Shown here piece by piece: positions 1-10,422 of a DNA stretch of 64,000 bases. Source of the DNA: Lacicoccus qingdaonensis (lineage in GTDB: Bacteria > Bacillota > Bacilli > Staphylococcales > Salinicoccaceae); the NCBI RefSeq assembly GCF_900101075.1, contig NZ_FNFY01000001.1, positions 186,001-250,000 of the forward strand, written 5' to 3'. A program made the translations under genes and the position numbers. Each line of letters begins with the position of its first letter. Position 1 is the stretch's first letter. The notes beneath the pieces are model-generated. The model saw only the letters and a list, made by a program, of their open reading frames with translations. It searched no databases and was not told where the DNA came from.

Positions 1-1
1 T

Positions 2-955
2 TTCTCAGTGGGTGAAACAGGACCGATCCGCGGACCGGGACGCCGTGAAATCGGACATGGTGCACTGGGGGAACGTGCACTTCTCCAGGTGATACCGAGT
101 GCCGAGGAATTTCCTTACACAATCCGTGTCGTCTCCGAAGTTCTTGAATCGAACGGTTCATCCTCACAGGCATCGATCTGTGCATCCACACTTGCATTGA
201 TGGACGCAGGTGTGCCAATCAAGGCACCTGTTGCCGGCATTGCGATGGGTCTGGTCAAAAAAGGCGAGAACTATACGATCCTTTCCGATATTCAAGGTAT
301 GGAAGATGCTCTTGGGGATATGGACTTTAAAGTTGCAGGGTCTGAAAAAGGCATCACTGCAATCCAGATGGATATCAAGATTGACGGTCTCGGCGAAAGC
401 ATTTTGAAAGAAGCGCTTGAGCAGGCGAGACTCGGGAGACTTGCAATACTCGACAACCTGATTGCAACAATCAGCGAGCCGAGAGAAACACTTTCCCGTT
501 ACGCGCCGAAAGTGGAAGTCATGAAGATCAACCCGGATAAGATCCGTGATGTCATTGGACCAGGCGGTAAAAAGATCAATGAAATCATCGATGAAACAGG
601 CGCCAAACTGGATATTGAACAGGACGGTACGGTATTCATCGGGCACAGCGATCCTGAAATGATCGAGAGAGCGAGAAAAATCATTGAAGACCTGACACGT
701 GTTGCAGAAGTCGGACAGGTGTATATGGGTGAAGTTAAACGCATTGAGAAATTCGGTGCTTTCGTGCAGATATTCCCGGGCAAAGATGCTCTTGTGCATA
801 TTTCAAACATGGATACGAAACATATCAAAAATGTTGAAGAGGTTGCAAAAATCGGCGACCAGTTCCTTGTCAAAGTAATCAATATCGATAATCAGGGACG
901 CGTAAATGCTTCCAGGAAAGCGATGATGGAAGATAAGAAACAGGAGGATAAATAA
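2..955 (+). CDS. pnp: Polyribonucleotide nucleotidyltransferase (PNPase), 3' part only
   Basis: The window opens inside this gene, and about 317 C-terminal residues are visible out of roughly 700 for the family. PNPase degrades RNA 3' to 5' with phosphate. The visible part begins in the second RNase PH domain ([20 protein letters not shown], a family signature). It continues into a KH domain with the GPGGKKI loop (about residues 170-235 of the visible part) and an S1 domain ([18 protein letters not shown]) before a short charged tail. The stop TAA at 953-955 overlaps the ATG of the next gene by one base. rnjB follows closely, so the two RNA-decay enzymes are probably transcribed together. The product is certain; the start lies outside the window. 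Confidence 0.98.
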   Translation, partial: FSVGETGPIRGPGRREIGHGALGERALLQVIPSAEEFPYTIRVVSEVLESNGSSSQASICASTLALMDAGVPIKAPVAGIAMGLVKKGENYTILSDIQGMEDALGDMDFKVAGSEKGITAIQMDIKIDGLGESILKEALEQARLGRLAILDNLIATISEPRETLSRYAPKVEVMKINPDKIRDVIGPGGKKINEIIDETGAKLDIEQDGTVFIGHSDPEMIERARKIIEDLTRVAEVGQVYMGEVKRIEKFGAFVQIFPGKDALVHISNMDTKHIKNVEEVAKIGDQFLVKVINIDNQGRVNASRKAMMEDKKQEDK

Positions 956-1212
956 TGATTTTTGATACATTAATTTTGAATGACAGAAAGTTTAATGTTG
1001 AAGGCCAGCTTAGAATCAAGGAAAATCATGAAGTGAAAATCATTTTTGAAGATTTGGATTTAGGAACATATTTGAAAGAGCTGCCTGCAGATGACAGAAA
1101 TATCGATTATTTGGAGCTCCGTAATGTTCACGAGACAAGATATGATACAAAGAGCGTGGAGCTCACTCACATTACGATTGACGGCAAGCATTATCATGCC
1201 ACTTTCAAGTGA
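955..1212 (+). CDS. Small conserved-looking protein of unknown function (85 aa)
   Basis: I do not recognise this family. The ATG at 955 shares one base with the pnp stop and has a strong ribosome binding site, caggagg at 941-947, inside the end of pnp. The stop TGA at 1210-1212 is just upstream of the rnjB ribosome binding site. The product has 85 residues, no cysteine and no membrane segment or signal peptide, and alternates short hydrophobic and charged stretches as a beta-rich cytoplasmic domain would. Tight packing between two RNA-decay genes points to co-translation. A role in RNA metabolism is only a guess from position. Codon use resembles the neighbours, so I consider it a real gene. 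Confidence 0.75.
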   Translation: MIFDTLILNDRKFNVEGQLRIKENHEVKIIFEDLDLGTYLKELPADDRNIDYLELRNVHETRYDTKSVELTHITIDGKHYHATFK

Positions 1213-1229
1213 TATTAGGAGGTAAAGTT

Positions 1230-2906
1230 TTGAATTCAGCAAAAAAAGACACAGGAAATATCAAAATCATTCCACTCGGCGGCGTTGGTGAGATTGCCAA
1301 AAACATGTATGTCGTCGAAGTGGATGACGAAATGTTTATTTTGGATGCAGGACTGATGTTTCCGGAAGATGAAATGTTGGGTGTCGATATCGTCATCCCC
1401 GATATTTCCTATATAAAAGAAAACAAAAACAAATTAAAAGGGATATTTTTAAGCCATGGGCATGAAGATGCCATCGGTGCGATTCCCTACATTGTCGGAG
1501 AATTGAACGTGCCGATCTACGGTTCTAAATTAACATTGGCACTCGTCAAGGACCGCCTTAAGCAAAAAGGCGTCAACAAGAAAGTTAAATTTTATAAGGT
1601 GAACAGCAAGTCAAAAATGAAATTTAAAAATGTTGCGATGAACTTCTATGAAGTGAGTCACAGCATTCCGGATGCATATGGTGTGAGCCTTGAAACAAAA
1701 TATGGCTCCATCGTCTATACCGGAGAATTCAAATTTGACCAGAGCCTGACAGGGGACTACCGCTATAATATGGCGAAAATGTATGAGATAGCAGGAGAGA
1801 ATGGTGTACTGGCACTGATCAGTGACTCCACCGAAGCAGAGAAGCCGGGTTATAACACTGCGGAGAATGTAGTGGAGGACCAGATATTGGACGGTTTCTA
1901 TAAGGCGAACGGACGGATCATCGTATCATGCTACGCTTCGAACTTTGTCAGAATACAGCAGGTGCTGAACAACGCTGTAAAGACAAAGCGTAAAGTTTCG
2001 TTTTTGGGCCGTACCCTTGAAAGTTCATTCAAAACGGCGAGAAACATGGGATATTTCGATATTCCCGACGGTCTGCTTGTGCCGATTCATGAAATAAAGG
2101 ACTATCCTAAAAATGAAACGGTCATCATCGCGTCGGGTTCACAGGGTGAACCGATCGAGGCGCTCGGCCAGATGTCACGCGGGAGTCACGATGTGACAAA
2201 CATCAAAGAGGGCGATACGGTCTTTATTCTCACAACACCGTCTTCAAATATGGAAGTCATTTTATACAGCACATTGAATGATCTGGTAAAAGCCGGCGCG
2301 AACGTAGTGACGCCTTCACAGAACACTCACGCTTCAGGCCATGGTCTGAGCGAAGAATTGAAAATGATGCTGAATGTCATGAAGCCGAAGTACTTCATAC
2401 CTGTGCAGGGCGAGTTTAAAATGCAGATTGCGCACGCTAAACTGGCAGCTGAAACAGGCGTCGCTCCTGAAAACATCTTTTTGCTTGAAAAGGGAGATGT
2501 CGCTTCATATGACGGCGACACGATGATCAGTGCAGAAAAGGTGACGGCAGGTAATACGCTGATCGACGGCAGCGGTGTCGGCGACGTCGGCAACATCGTA
2601 CTGAGGGACAGACGTCTTTTAAGCGAGGACGGCATATTCATCGCAGTGATCACCATCGATCCTGCCAAGCGTACGATTGTGGCAGGGCCGGAACTCCAGT
2701 CACGCGGTTTCGTCTATGTCAAGAAGAGCGAAGATCTGCTGAATGAAGCGGAGAGCAGAGTGACTGACATCGTCAACGATGCACTTATGGAAAAGAAGCT
2801 CGACTGGAGCACAATCAAGCAGAGCATCAGGGATGATCTGGGCAAGTATCTGTATGACAGTACTAAACGCCGCCCGATGATCATACCAATCATATCTGAA
2901 ATATAA
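1230..2906 (+). CDS. rnjB: Ribonuclease J2
   Basis: This is a metallo-beta-lactamase/beta-CASP ribonuclease of 558 residues, the usual RNase J2 length. RNase J acts as an endonuclease and 5'-3' exonuclease in mRNA decay and normally forms a J1/J2 complex. The metal motif reads HGHEDA at about residues 76-81, where J1 enzymes have HGHEDH. That change is characteristic of J2, which is largely a partner of J1. The beta-CASP region and the C-terminal domain follow. I chose TTG at 1230 because aggagg at 1217-1222 lies 7 bases upstream; an in-frame GTG at 1209 overlaps the preceding gene and lacks such a site. A hairpin at 2915-2937 separates it from ftsK. Confidence 0.96.
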   Translation: MNSAKKDTGNIKIIPLGGVGEIAKNMYVVEVDDEMFILDAGLMFPEDEMLGVDIVIPDISYIKENKNKLKGIFLSHGHEDAIGAIPYIVGELNVPIYGSKLTLALVKDRLKQKGVNKKVKFYKVNSKSKMKFKNVAMNFYEVSHSIPDAYGVSLETKYGSIVYTGEFKFDQSLTGDYRYNMAKMYEIAGENGVLALISDSTEAEKPGYNTAENVVEDQILDGFYKANGRIIVSCYASNFVRIQQVLNNAVKTKRKVSFLGRTLESSFKTARNMGYFDIPDGLLVPIHEIKDYPKNETVIIASGSQGEPIEALGQMSRGSHDVTNIKEGDTVFILTTPSSNMEVILYSTLNDLVKAGANVVTPSQNTHASGHGLSEELKMMLNVMKPKYFIPVQGEFKMQIAHAKLAAETGVAPENIFLLEKGDVASYDGDTMISAEKVTAGNTLIDGSGVGDVGNIVLRDRRLLSEDGIFIAVITIDPAKRTIVAGPELQSRGFVYVKKSEDLLNEAESRVTDIVNDALMEKKLDWSTIKQSIRDDLGKYLYDSTKRRPMIIPIISEI

Positions 2907-2914
2907 ACTATGGT

Positions 2915-2937
2915 GAGACTGCCGTTTTGGCAGTCTC
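2915..2937 (+). terminator. Hairpin between rnjB and ftsK
   Basis: GAGACTGCC at 2915-2923 pairs with GGCAGTCTC at 2929-2937 around a 5-base loop. There is no run of T after it, so it may be a weak terminator, a pause site or an RNA-processing stem rather than a full intrinsic terminator. Confidence 0.4.
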
Positions 2938-2962
2938 ATTATCAATCGAAAGAGGAGTTTTT

Positions 2963-5482
2963 ATGACTTCAAAGCGTAAAAAAAGTACAACTAATAGAAA
3001 GAAACAAAAACAAAATAACAAGACTTATTACTCACTATTAACGTTTGCGTTCATAGTGATAATAATCATTGCAGTTTTACGACTCGGTGTAGTTGGTGCT
3101 TTTTTAGATGCTGGTGTTGCATATATTTTGGGAACGAGTCGTTATTTTACATATATCATTGCGATTTTAGCCGGTATTTATATGATCAGGGAGCAGAAAG
3201 TTCCACTGACCAGAAGGATGTCCGGTTATCTGCTGTTCCAATTCGGGCTGTTGTTTTTACTGCATTCTATCTTATTCTTATCCAATCAGCCGAGAACAGA
3301 AAGCTACTTTACTTTCACTGAGATCTTTTCGATCATCCGTGAACCGGGCAGTTCGGAATTTTTCGGCGGCGGTGTATTCGGACAGCTGCTGTTTGCATTT
3401 TCCTCCACGGGCATTTCACTGATCGGTACATTGCTTCTCAGCATGATATTCATATACTTCAGCATTTTGATGATCACTCATAAAAACATCGCTGACTCAA
3501 TGACTGCACATACGAATAAGGTCGTTGAAGCCGTCAGAACGATTGCCCTTGGAATCGCCGGCATGTTCGTATGGCTTTATAAAAGTATTGCAGGCGGCAT
3601 CGGCAGCCTGAACGACAACAGAAAGAAAGCAGCTGCTGAAGACAGCATTGAAGAGAAACCGGCCAAAAAGAAAAAGCAGGCCGAATCTAATAAAAAACCA
3701 GAGCACGATCGAATGGCCGATGAACCTGCTTACGCTGAACCGAAACAATTGGATGATTTCTCCCATGACGAAACGATCATCGAAGATATGTACAGCTATG
3801 AGCGTGAAGATGAGGCGGAAAATGAGCAGGCCAACGAGAAAGCTTTAGAAGAGCTTTCAGGCAGTATTGCTGAAAATGAGCATATCAATGAAGAACCGGC
3901 TCATGCAGATGAACCGGTCATGCCGGCACCGGACGGGGAAAGCGCTCTTGAAATCGCCGAAGCGGAGGAAGAACCGCAGCAGATCGAATACGAGAGCGAA
4001 GACTTCACAGATACGGTTGCCCCGTCTGAAGCTTCAAGCGACAGTGAAGTTGAAGAATTCGACGATGATGAGCTGAGACAGCTGAAACAGTATGAGCTGC
4101 CGTCCATCAGCATTCTGGATGATGTGGAAGTTTCAGAGAAAATGGACAACAAGGAAGTTTTAAAGCAGGGTAAAATATTAGAGGAAACACTGTTGAACTT
4201 CGGCGTCAATGCGAAAGTGTCGAAAATCAGGATCGGACCGGCGGTCACACAATTTGAAGTGCAGCCGGACATCGGCGTCAAGGTGAGCAAAATCATCAAC
4301 CTTCAAAATGATATCGCCTTAAGCCTTGCAGCCAAAGATATTCGTATTGAGGCTCCGATTCCCGGTAAATCGGCTGTCGGCATCGAAGTGCCGAATTCGG
4401 TTGTCAGCATGGTGACCGTCCGGGAAGTACTGAAGCGGAAATCATCCGACAATCCGCTTGAAGTGGTGCTCGGAAAAGATATATCCGGTGCGCCGATCCT
4501 TGCTGAACTGAACAAGATGCCCCACCTGCTCGTTGCAGGAGCGACCGGCAGTGGTAAGTCAGTCTGTATCAACGGTATCATAGTCAGTCTACTGATGAAC
4601 GCCAAACCGCACGAAGTCAAACTGATGATGATCGACCCCAAAATGGTCGAGCTGAATGTCTATAACGGCATCCCTCATCTGTTGTCACCGGTCGTGACAA
4701 ATCCGCAGAAGGCGAGTGACGCGTTGAACCGGATCGTATCAGAGATGGAACGCCGCTACGATCTGTTCTCACATTCACATACTAGAAATATAGAAGCCTA
4801 TAACCAGTATTTGGAACGTGAAAGCGACAATCCGGAGAAAGTTCAGAAGCTGCCTTATATCGTCGTCATCATAGATGAACTGGCAGACTTGATGATGGTG
4901 GCTTCAAAGGATGTCGAAGCGAGCATCACAAGAATTGCACAGATGGCAAGGGCGGCGGGCATCCATCTGATCATCGCCACCCAGAGACCATCGGTGAATG
5001 TCATCACAGGTATCATCAAGGCGAACATTCCTTCAAGAATTGCATTCAGTGTCAGTTCACAGATCGACTCGAGAACGATCATCGATTCCCAGGGCGCCGA
5101 GAAACTGCTCGGCAGGGGAGATATGCTGTTCCTACCTTCAGGAAGATCCAAGCCGCTCCGTGTACAGGGTGCCTTCCTTTCCGACAATGAAGTTCAGGAT
5201 GTGGTTGATTTCATCACAAGCCAGATGAAAGCGAACTACGAAAAATCAATCATGAACAAAGAACCTCAAAAAGAAGAAGTCGAATCTGAAGATGACTTAT
5301 ATCCAGATGCAAAATGGTTTGTCATCGAAGAACAGCGTGCGAGCGCATCTCTTCTGCAGAGGCAGTTCCGTATCGGCTATAACCGCGCTGCACGTCTTGT
5401 GGATGATCTTGAGGCGAACGGCGTCATCGGTCCTGCAAGCGGCAGTAAGCCGAGAAGTGTATTAGTCGAAAACGATGAGTAA
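2963..5482 (+). CDS. ftsK: DNA translocase FtsK/SpoIIIE
   Basis: This septal ATP-driven pump moves chromosomal DNA during division. The 839-residue protein has a basic N-terminus, four membrane segments (about residues 25-180), a long acidic linker (about 220-370), then the alpha/beta motor. Walker A GATGSGKS is at about 526-533, followed by the [13 protein letters not shown] Walker B region. A winged-helix gamma domain lies at the C-terminus ([24 protein letters not shown]), which in this family reads KOPS-type DNA polarity signals. The ATG at 2963 is chosen for the agaggag site at 2951-2957; an upstream in-frame extension would overlap the preceding hairpin. The linker is more acidic than is typical, in line with other proteins here. 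ymfF follows after 10 bases. Confidence 0.96.
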   Translation: MTSKRKKSTTNRKKQKQNNKTYYSLLTFAFIVIIIIAVLRLGVVGAFLDAGVAYILGTSRYFTYIIAILAGIYMIREQKVPLTRRMSGYLLFQFGLLFLLHSILFLSNQPRTESYFTFTEIFSIIREPGSSEFFGGGVFGQLLFAFSSTGISLIGTLLLSMIFIYFSILMITHKNIADSMTAHTNKVVEAVRTIALGIAGMFVWLYKSIAGGIGSLNDNRKKAAAEDSIEEKPAKKKKQAESNKKPEHDRMADEPAYAEPKQLDDFSHDETIIEDMYSYEREDEAENEQANEKALEELSGSIAENEHINEEPAHADEPVMPAPDGESALEIAEAEEEPQQIEYESEDFTDTVAPSEASSDSEVEEFDDDELRQLKQYELPSISILDDVEVSEKMDNKEVLKQGKILEETLLNFGVNAKVSKIRIGPAVTQFEVQPDIGVKVSKIINLQNDIALSLAAKDIRIEAPIPGKSAVGIEVPNSVVSMVTVREVLKRKSSDNPLEVVLGKDISGAPILAELNKMPHLLVAGATGSGKSVCINGIIVSLLMNAKPHEVKLMMIDPKMVELNVYNGIPHLLSPVVTNPQKASDALNRIVSEMERRYDLFSHSHTRNIEAYNQYLERESDNPEKVQKLPYIVVIIDELADLMMVASKDVEASITRIAQMARAAGIHLIIATQRPSVNVITGIIKANIPSRIAFSVSSQIDSRTIIDSQGAEKLLGRGDMLFLPSGRSKPLRVQGAFLSDNEVQDVVDFITSQMKANYEKSIMNKEPQKEEVESEDDLYPDAKWFVIEEQRASASLLQRQFRIGYNRAARLVDDLEANGVIGPASGSKPRSVLVENDE

Positions 5483-5492
5483 GGAGTAAATT

Positions 5493-6737
5493 ATGTATAA
5501 TGTTCAATCAAAAACGATAGACAATATTCCGACGGTCTTTATTCATACAGAGAAATTCAAGACGATCAATGTCAAAGTCCAGTTCAGAAGCAGGCTGGAA
5601 AGGGATCGGGTGTCGAAAAGGTATCTGCTCAGCCGGATGATGGTGAAGAAAACCGGTTCATTTGATACTGAAAGTGAATTTTTGAAATATCTGGCGCATC
5701 ATTACGGGGCGCATCTCACTTCAGCGGTCACGAAAAAAGGGAGGGACCACCTTGTCTCTTTCAACCTCGAATTCATCAATTCCAGGTTTGTCAAAGAAGA
5801 TTTGAACCTTCTTGAAAAAATGACCGAAGTGCTGAAGGATGTGTTGAAGACACCGTTTGATTACGGTGTCGAAGACGCTCAATTTTTCGAAAGGGAAAAA
5901 CGTCTGTACATCAACAGATTGAAAGGCCTTAAAGATAATAAAGCCCAAAAGAGCTTTGAAAATCTGCTGAATGTCATGTTCGAAGATGAGCCGTATAAAT
6001 ATTTATCCCACGGCGTCCTTGAAGATATCGAAAAAATCACTTTGGAAGATATAAAAGATGAGCATGAGGAAATGATGAAAAATGACGAAGCGGTCATCCT
6101 CATTGCAGGGCATCTGGATGAAGTGACGGGTGTCAGTCTGAAAGGTCTGATCGCCCGCGATGAAACAATCCGTCTGCCATATGAAGGTTACAGCTTCAAA
6201 GAAGTGACAGAGAAAGAACAGACCGACCATGAAAGCGTCGAACAGGCGAAGCTCAACATCGGGTTCAGGGTTAACGTGGATTCAACCGAGGAAAGAATGG
6301 CGCTGAATGTCGCCAACCAGATGTTCGGCGGCAGTGCGACGAGCTATTTATTTAAAAATATCCGTGAAAAAGAGAGCCTCGCCTATCAGATCCACTCCCA
6401 GACGGATATCAAAAATGGTTTTCTCTTTGTGCTGGCGGGGATTTCCCCCGACCAGGTCGAAAAGGCGAAAAGTGCGGTCTTTCATGAGCTTGAGAGAATC
6501 AAGGATGGGGACTTCACAGATGAATTTCTCAGTGAAACGAAGCATCTGATGCAGGTGAACAGAAATGAAATCGTCGATAAGCCGAAAGGGCTCATTGCGC
6601 TTGTCTACAACCAGTACCTGAGCGACAGCACCGACGGTGACTGGGAAAAATTATTGAACAAAGTCGATCATGAGCTGATCGTTAAAGTTGCCAATCAAAT
6701 TCATCTGGATACGGTATATACATTAACAGGGAAGTGA
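5493..6737 (+). CDS. ymfF: YmfF, M16-like non-catalytic subunit, EF-P modification-associated
   Basis: The 414-residue protein has the insulinase/M16 (inverzincin) fold but lacks the zinc motif HxxEH; the equivalent region reads LAHHYGAHLTSA. It is paired with YmfH, which keeps the motif, so the two probably form an active/inactive heterodimer as other M16 pairs do. In Bacillus these proteins are annotated as associated with 5-aminopentanol modification of elongation factor P, together with YmfI. The ATG at 5493 has aaggag at 5481-5486. ftsK ends 10 bases upstream and ymfH starts 4 bases downstream, so this is one operon. The GntR-family gene often found between spoIIIE and ymfF in Bacillus and Staphylococcus is absent. 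Confidence 0.88.
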   Translation: MYNVQSKTIDNIPTVFIHTEKFKTINVKVQFRSRLERDRVSKRYLLSRMMVKKTGSFDTESEFLKYLAHHYGAHLTSAVTKKGRDHLVSFNLEFINSRFVKEDLNLLEKMTEVLKDVLKTPFDYGVEDAQFFEREKRLYINRLKGLKDNKAQKSFENLLNVMFEDEPYKYLSHGVLEDIEKITLEDIKDEHEEMMKNDEAVILIAGHLDEVTGVSLKGLIARDETIRLPYEGYSFKEVTEKEQTDHESVEQAKLNIGFRVNVDSTEERMALNVANQMFGGSATSYLFKNIREKESLAYQIHSQTDIKNGFLFVLAGISPDQVEKAKSAVFHELERIKDGDFTDEFLSETKHLMQVNRNEIVDKPKGLIALVYNQYLSDSTDGDWEKLLNKVDHELIVKVANQIHLDTVYTLTGK

Positions 6738-6741
6738 ATGA

Positions 6742-8043
6742 ATGAGACACATAGAATATAAAGAGATAGATGAAAATGTCTACCAGGAGACTTTGGATAA
6801 CGGTCTTGAAGTATTCATCATTCAAAAGTCGGGATACAACAAGAAGTTTGTGACCTATACTACAAAATACGGTTCAATCGATAATCATTTCAAAGTCAAC
6901 GGCAAAGAACATCAGGTGCCGGACGGCATCGCACATTTTCTGGAACATAAAATGTTTGAAAAGGAGGACGGGGACGTCTTTGATCTGTTTGCAAAAGGCG
7001 GCGCGAACGCCAACGCATTCACTTCATATGACAGAACGTCATATCTGTTCAGCACGACGGAAGATTTTTATAAAAACCTGACGCTGTTGATGGATATGGT
7101 GGAGAAGCCATACTTTACAGAAGAAACTGTGGAAAGGGAAATCGGCATCATCAATGAAGAAATCAAGATGTATCAGGACAATCCGGGATACAGACTGTAT
7201 TTTGATACAATCGGCCAGATGTATGACAAGCTGCCTGTAAAGATAGATATCGCAGGCACACTGCCGTCGATAAGTGAGATTACAAAAGATCACTTATACT
7301 TATGCCACGATACATTTTACCATCCGTCCAACATGGTCCTCATAATGGTCGGTGATTTCGACATCGATGAAGCGATGGATTTCGTCAAGGACCATCAGGA
7401 CGCACGCGGCAATATAAAACCGCTGGATGTAAAAAGGCTGCTGCCTTATGAACAGCGCGATGTAGTGAAACCGAAGCACAATCTGTACCTTGATGTAGCA
7501 GAAACAAAAGTGATGCTCGGTTTTAAAAATGAAAAGATAGATTCCGATAAGGAACGTCTGACAAGGGATCTTGCGATGATGTTCGGTCTCGACATGGTCT
7601 TCGGCGAACAGTCCGACTACTATTATGAGATGCTGGAACAGGGCATCATCGATGATTCGTTCAATTTTGCGCATAATGAAGAAAAAGATTTTGCACATAT
7701 ATTGATGACCACCCAGACCGATGATCCGGAAAAATTCACACATACGATACTGGAAATCATAGAAGATATTAAAAATAAAGATATTTTCGAAGAAGATAAA
7801 CTGATCAATCAGAAGCGTGAAGTCCTCGGGGATTATCTGTCCAGTCTGAACTCGCCGGAGTATATAGCAAATCAATACACGAAATATCATCTGGACGGCT
7901 ATGATCTGTATCAGCTGCCGGAGATCATCGAAATGATTACTGTGGATGATATTAAAAATTATATATTCGATGCGCTTGATCCTGAATATATGGTCGAATG
8001 TGTGCTGCAGCCCGAAGATGAAAAAGTGAGTGCTGATGACTGA
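6742..8043 (+). CDS. ymfH: YmfH, zinc M16-family peptidase, EF-P modification-associated
   Basis: This 433-residue M16 peptidase has the inverzincin motif HFLEH (in AHFLEHKMFE, about residues 66-70). A downstream glutamate in VEREIGIINEE is the likely third zinc ligand. It is the catalytically competent partner of YmfF immediately upstream. Its natural substrate is unknown; annotation in Bacillus links the pair to EF-P modification. The ATG at 6742 lies 4 bases after the ymfF stop. The 3' end overlaps ymfI by 8 bases, so translation is probably coupled. Confidence 0.9.
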   Translation: MRHIEYKEIDENVYQETLDNGLEVFIIQKSGYNKKFVTYTTKYGSIDNHFKVNGKEHQVPDGIAHFLEHKMFEKEDGDVFDLFAKGGANANAFTSYDRTSYLFSTTEDFYKNLTLLMDMVEKPYFTEETVEREIGIINEEIKMYQDNPGYRLYFDTIGQMYDKLPVKIDIAGTLPSISEITKDHLYLCHDTFYHPSNMVLIMVGDFDIDEAMDFVKDHQDARGNIKPLDVKRLLPYEQRDVVKPKHNLYLDVAETKVMLGFKNEKIDSDKERLTRDLAMMFGLDMVFGEQSDYYYEMLEQGIIDDSFNFAHNEEKDFAHILMTTQTDDPEKFTHTILEIIEDIKNKDIFEEDKLINQKREVLGDYLSSLNSPEYIANQYTKYHLDGYDLYQLPEIIEMITVDDIKNYIFDALDPEYMVECVLQPEDEKVSADD

Positions 8044-8728
8044 TAAAACTTATCTGATAGTAGGTGCCTCAGGAGATATCGGGAAGGCGGTCCACCGTGA
8101 CCTGCAAGATGAAAATATTATTTCCATATCAAAAATCCGCCCGCCTGAATATAAAAGTGAACACCACTTTCTGGATCTTTCCGGGCAGATCAGTGAAGAG
8201 GACGTCCGTGAAATTACAGACCACATTGATGTGATCGACGGGCTGATATGGTCTCCGGGTGCTGAACTGTTCGGAATGTTTCAGGATACGGATTTAAAGG
8301 CAATGGATGAACAATACAACATTTCGATCCGTTCGCTCATTATTTTTATAAAAGTGATCCTGCCAAAACTAAAATTGAGTAAAAGTGGTAGAATAATAGT
8401 GATCAGTTCTGTATGGGGAACTGTGGGCGCGAGTTTTGAAAGTATCTATGCGACGATGAAAGGTGCACAGAACACTCTGGTCAAGTCTCTTGCAAAAGAA
8501 CTGGCCGCGACGGATATCACTGTCAATGCCGTCGCACCCGGCGTCGTCAGCGGCAGCATGACAAGTGCGCTTTCTGACGAAGATCTTGAAGCTGTGCTCG
8601 GTGAGCTGCCCCAGCAGAGGCTGGTCGAACCTTCAGAAGTCAGCAGCTCGGTCTGTTTCATATTGAATGACAGCTCAAAAAGCATCAATGGTGAAATACT
8701 GAATATAAACGGAGGATGGTACACATGA
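8036..8728 (+). CDS. ymfI: YmfI, SDR-family EF-P 5-aminopentanone reductase
   Basis: This short-chain dehydrogenase/reductase of 230 residues has the nucleotide-binding GASGDIG near the N-terminus, a catalytic serine in VISSVWG and the YxxxK pair in IYATMKG. In B. subtilis the orthologue reduces 5-aminopentanone on EF-P to 5-aminopentanol, and the location after ymfF-ymfH supports the same role. Sequence alone could also fit a FabG-like 3-oxoacyl-ACP reductase. The start is ambiguous between GTG 8030 and ATG 8036; I prefer ATG 8036, with a weak purine-rich site aaagtgag at 8023-8030. It overlaps ymfH by 8 bases and the DUF3388 gene by 4. Confidence 0.85.
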   Translation: MTDKTYLIVGASGDIGKAVHRDLQDENIISISKIRPPEYKSEHHFLDLSGQISEEDVREITDHIDVIDGLIWSPGAELFGMFQDTDLKAMDEQYNISIRSLIIFIKVILPKLKLSKSGRIIVISSVWGTVGASFESIYATMKGAQNTLVKSLAKELAATDITVNAVAPGVVSGSMTSALSDEDLEAVLGELPQQRLVEPSEVSSSVCFILNDSSKSINGEILNINGGWYT

Positions 8729-9567
8729 ATGAACCAAAAGATATGTATCCTGAAACTGATTTGGACCAGTACCCGGAACGTAATATAGAGCAGTATTTGG
8801 AGTATGAAAACGTCATCAACAGACCAGGTCTGCTGGGAGATATATCATCGCTGCTCGGCAACCTCGGCATCAGTATCAATACCATCAACGGGGTGGAAAA
8901 AACACGGCGGGGCCTCATTGTCCGTACAGATAATGTCGATAAGCTCAGACGTTTTGTATACATCAGCCAATATGTGGATGACATCAAAATCAGCAAAGTG
9001 CGTAAACCGGAGGTCAGAGACCGTCTTGCAGTCAGACACGGACGGTTCATCAAGAGAGATGAAGATAAGAAAACTTACAGATTCACCCGTGATGAAATAG
9101 GTATACTCGTCGATTTCCTCGGGGAACTATTTCTGGAAAAAGGCCACCGTCTGATCGGTATACGCGGGATGCCGCGCGTGGGCAAAACAGAATCGATTGT
9201 CGCTGCGAGCGTCACCGCAAAGAAAAAATGGCTGTTCCTGTCGAGTACACTGATCAAGCAGACGGAACGTAAAAGCCTTCTGAAAGGTGAATATCATGAC
9301 GGAAACGTCTATATCATCGACGGAGCGGTCACTGCAAATTCAACGAACAGGGAGCATAAAAACCTGATCAGGGAGCTGATGAGCTTCCCTGCCGTTAAAG
9401 TTGTCGAACACCCGGATCTGTTCAATGATGATATGAAATATACGATGGACGACTTCGACTACATCATTGAACTGAGAGAGCATGAAGATCAGAAGATCAC
9501 ATACGAAAAACATAAGAAGAAACACTGGTTCGAAAATGAGGACATGGACTTCTTCAATGGGTTTTAG
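8725..9567 (+). CDS. ymfK: DUF3388 protein of the YmfK family (ACT-like plus P-loop)
   Basis: The product has 280 residues and no established function. The N-terminal third (about 25-80) looks like an ACT-type ligand-binding domain: ENVINRPGLLGDISSLLG has the usual PGLLxxIxxxL pattern, followed by beta strands. About residues 140-150 read GMPRVGKTES, which fits a Walker A P-loop (GxxxxGKT), so nucleotide binding is likely. The rest is acidic. I chose ATG 8725 because ggagg at 8711-8715 lies 9 bases upstream; an ATG at 8716 is too close to that site. It overlaps the ymfI stop and precedes rodZ by 8 bases. An ACT domain joined to a P-loop suggests a regulator, but this is inference. Confidence 0.8.
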   Translation: MNEPKDMYPETDLDQYPERNIEQYLEYENVINRPGLLGDISSLLGNLGISINTINGVEKTRRGLIVRTDNVDKLRRFVYISQYVDDIKISKVRKPEVRDRLAVRHGRFIKRDEDKKTYRFTRDEIGILVDFLGELFLEKGHRLIGIRGMPRVGKTESIVAASVTAKKKWLFLSSTLIKQTERKSLLKGEYHDGNVYIIDGAVTANSTNREHKNLIRELMSFPAVKVVEHPDLFNDDMKYTMDDFDYIIELREHEDQKITYEKHKKKHWFENEDMDFFNGF

Positions 9568-9575
9568 GAGGCATT

Positions 9576-10418
9576 ATGAAACTAGGAGCGTATTTAAGAG
9601 ATAAACGTGAAAAAGCCGGCGTTACCTTAAAAGAGATGCAGGAAAAATCAGGCATTAGAAAAAGTATAATAAGAACAATTGAGAAGGGTGATTTCAGCAA
9701 ATTGCCCGAGCCAAATCATGTATACTTTTTAATTGAAAAATACGCTAAAGTCATGGGACTCGATGCCGATTACTTGTTTTCAAGATTCTCTGATGACCTT
9801 CCTGAAGAGAATGAACAGTCAAAGAAACGCCAGCAGTCTCAAAATGAAGATTTTAAATATTTAAGAAAAGTATTGGTCGGCTTCGGCACAATGATCGGCA
9901 TTTTGTTTGTTCTGTGGCTGATTCTGCTGCAGGTCGGTTCTGAAACGGATATGTTCGAATCGACACCGATCTATGAATCTACAGCTTTTGATATCGAATC
10001 ATACTCTGCAGAAGAAGAAACTTCTGATTCCGGGGAAGAGACCGATAAACAGGCAGAAGAGGAAGAAGAATCGGAGGAAGAGGAATCTGAATCTGAATCA
10101 GAATCCACAGCCGATATCAGTTATGTCGGCATGAATAATAACACTTTATTTTATGATGTATCTGTGAACGGTGATTTTGAAGTGACCCTTTCGGGAGCAA
10201 ATTCATGGGTCAGTCTGTCTGACGATGCAGGAAACACTTACGCATATGAAGAGCTTTCAGAAGGCGAATTTAATATCGATGAAAATGCTTCGACCCTGTA
10301 CCTGACAATCGGTAATGCGCCGGAACAGGAACTGACCGTCGGCGGAGAGACAGTGTCCAGCAGCGAATCGACAGATGCAATCACAGTGCATTATGAATTT
10401 AATATTGTAAGGGAGTGA
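9576..10418 (+). CDS. rodZ: RodZ-type helix-turn-helix membrane protein (YmfM)
   Basis: This 280-residue cell-shape protein has a cytoplasmic HTH domain of the Cro/XRE type (about residues 1-70, including [20 protein letters not shown]). One membrane segment follows (about 92-115, [17 protein letters not shown]), then a Ser/Glu-rich external linker and a beta-rich DUF4115 domain (about 180-280). RodZ links cytoskeletal and wall-synthesis machinery in rods; in cocci its orthologue sits in this same position but its role is less clear. The linker is unusually acidic. The ATG at 9576 has taggagg upstream, and pgsA starts 4 bases after the stop. Confidence 0.92.
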   Translation: MKLGAYLRDKREKAGVTLKEMQEKSGIRKSIIRTIEKGDFSKLPEPNHVYFLIEKYAKVMGLDADYLFSRFSDDLPEENEQSKKRQQSQNEDFKYLRKVLVGFGTMIGILFVLWLILLQVGSETDMFESTPIYESTAFDIESYSAEEETSDSGEETDKQAEEEEESEEEESESESESTADISYVGMNNNTLFYDVSVNGDFEVTLSGANSWVSLSDDAGNTYAYEELSEGEFNIDENASTLYLTIGNAPEQELTVGGETVSSSESTDAITVHYEFNIVRE

Positions 10419-10422
10419 TAGT

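Noticed and set aside
164-799. A 211-codon open frame antisense to pnp
   Set aside because: It lies wholly opposite the KH/S1 region of a clear PNPase gene and has no ribosome binding site or recognisable domain; it is a codon-bias shadow.
7300-7890. A 196-codon open frame antisense to ymfH
   Set aside because: It shadows the peptidase gene; the plus-strand frame has HFLEH and operon context.
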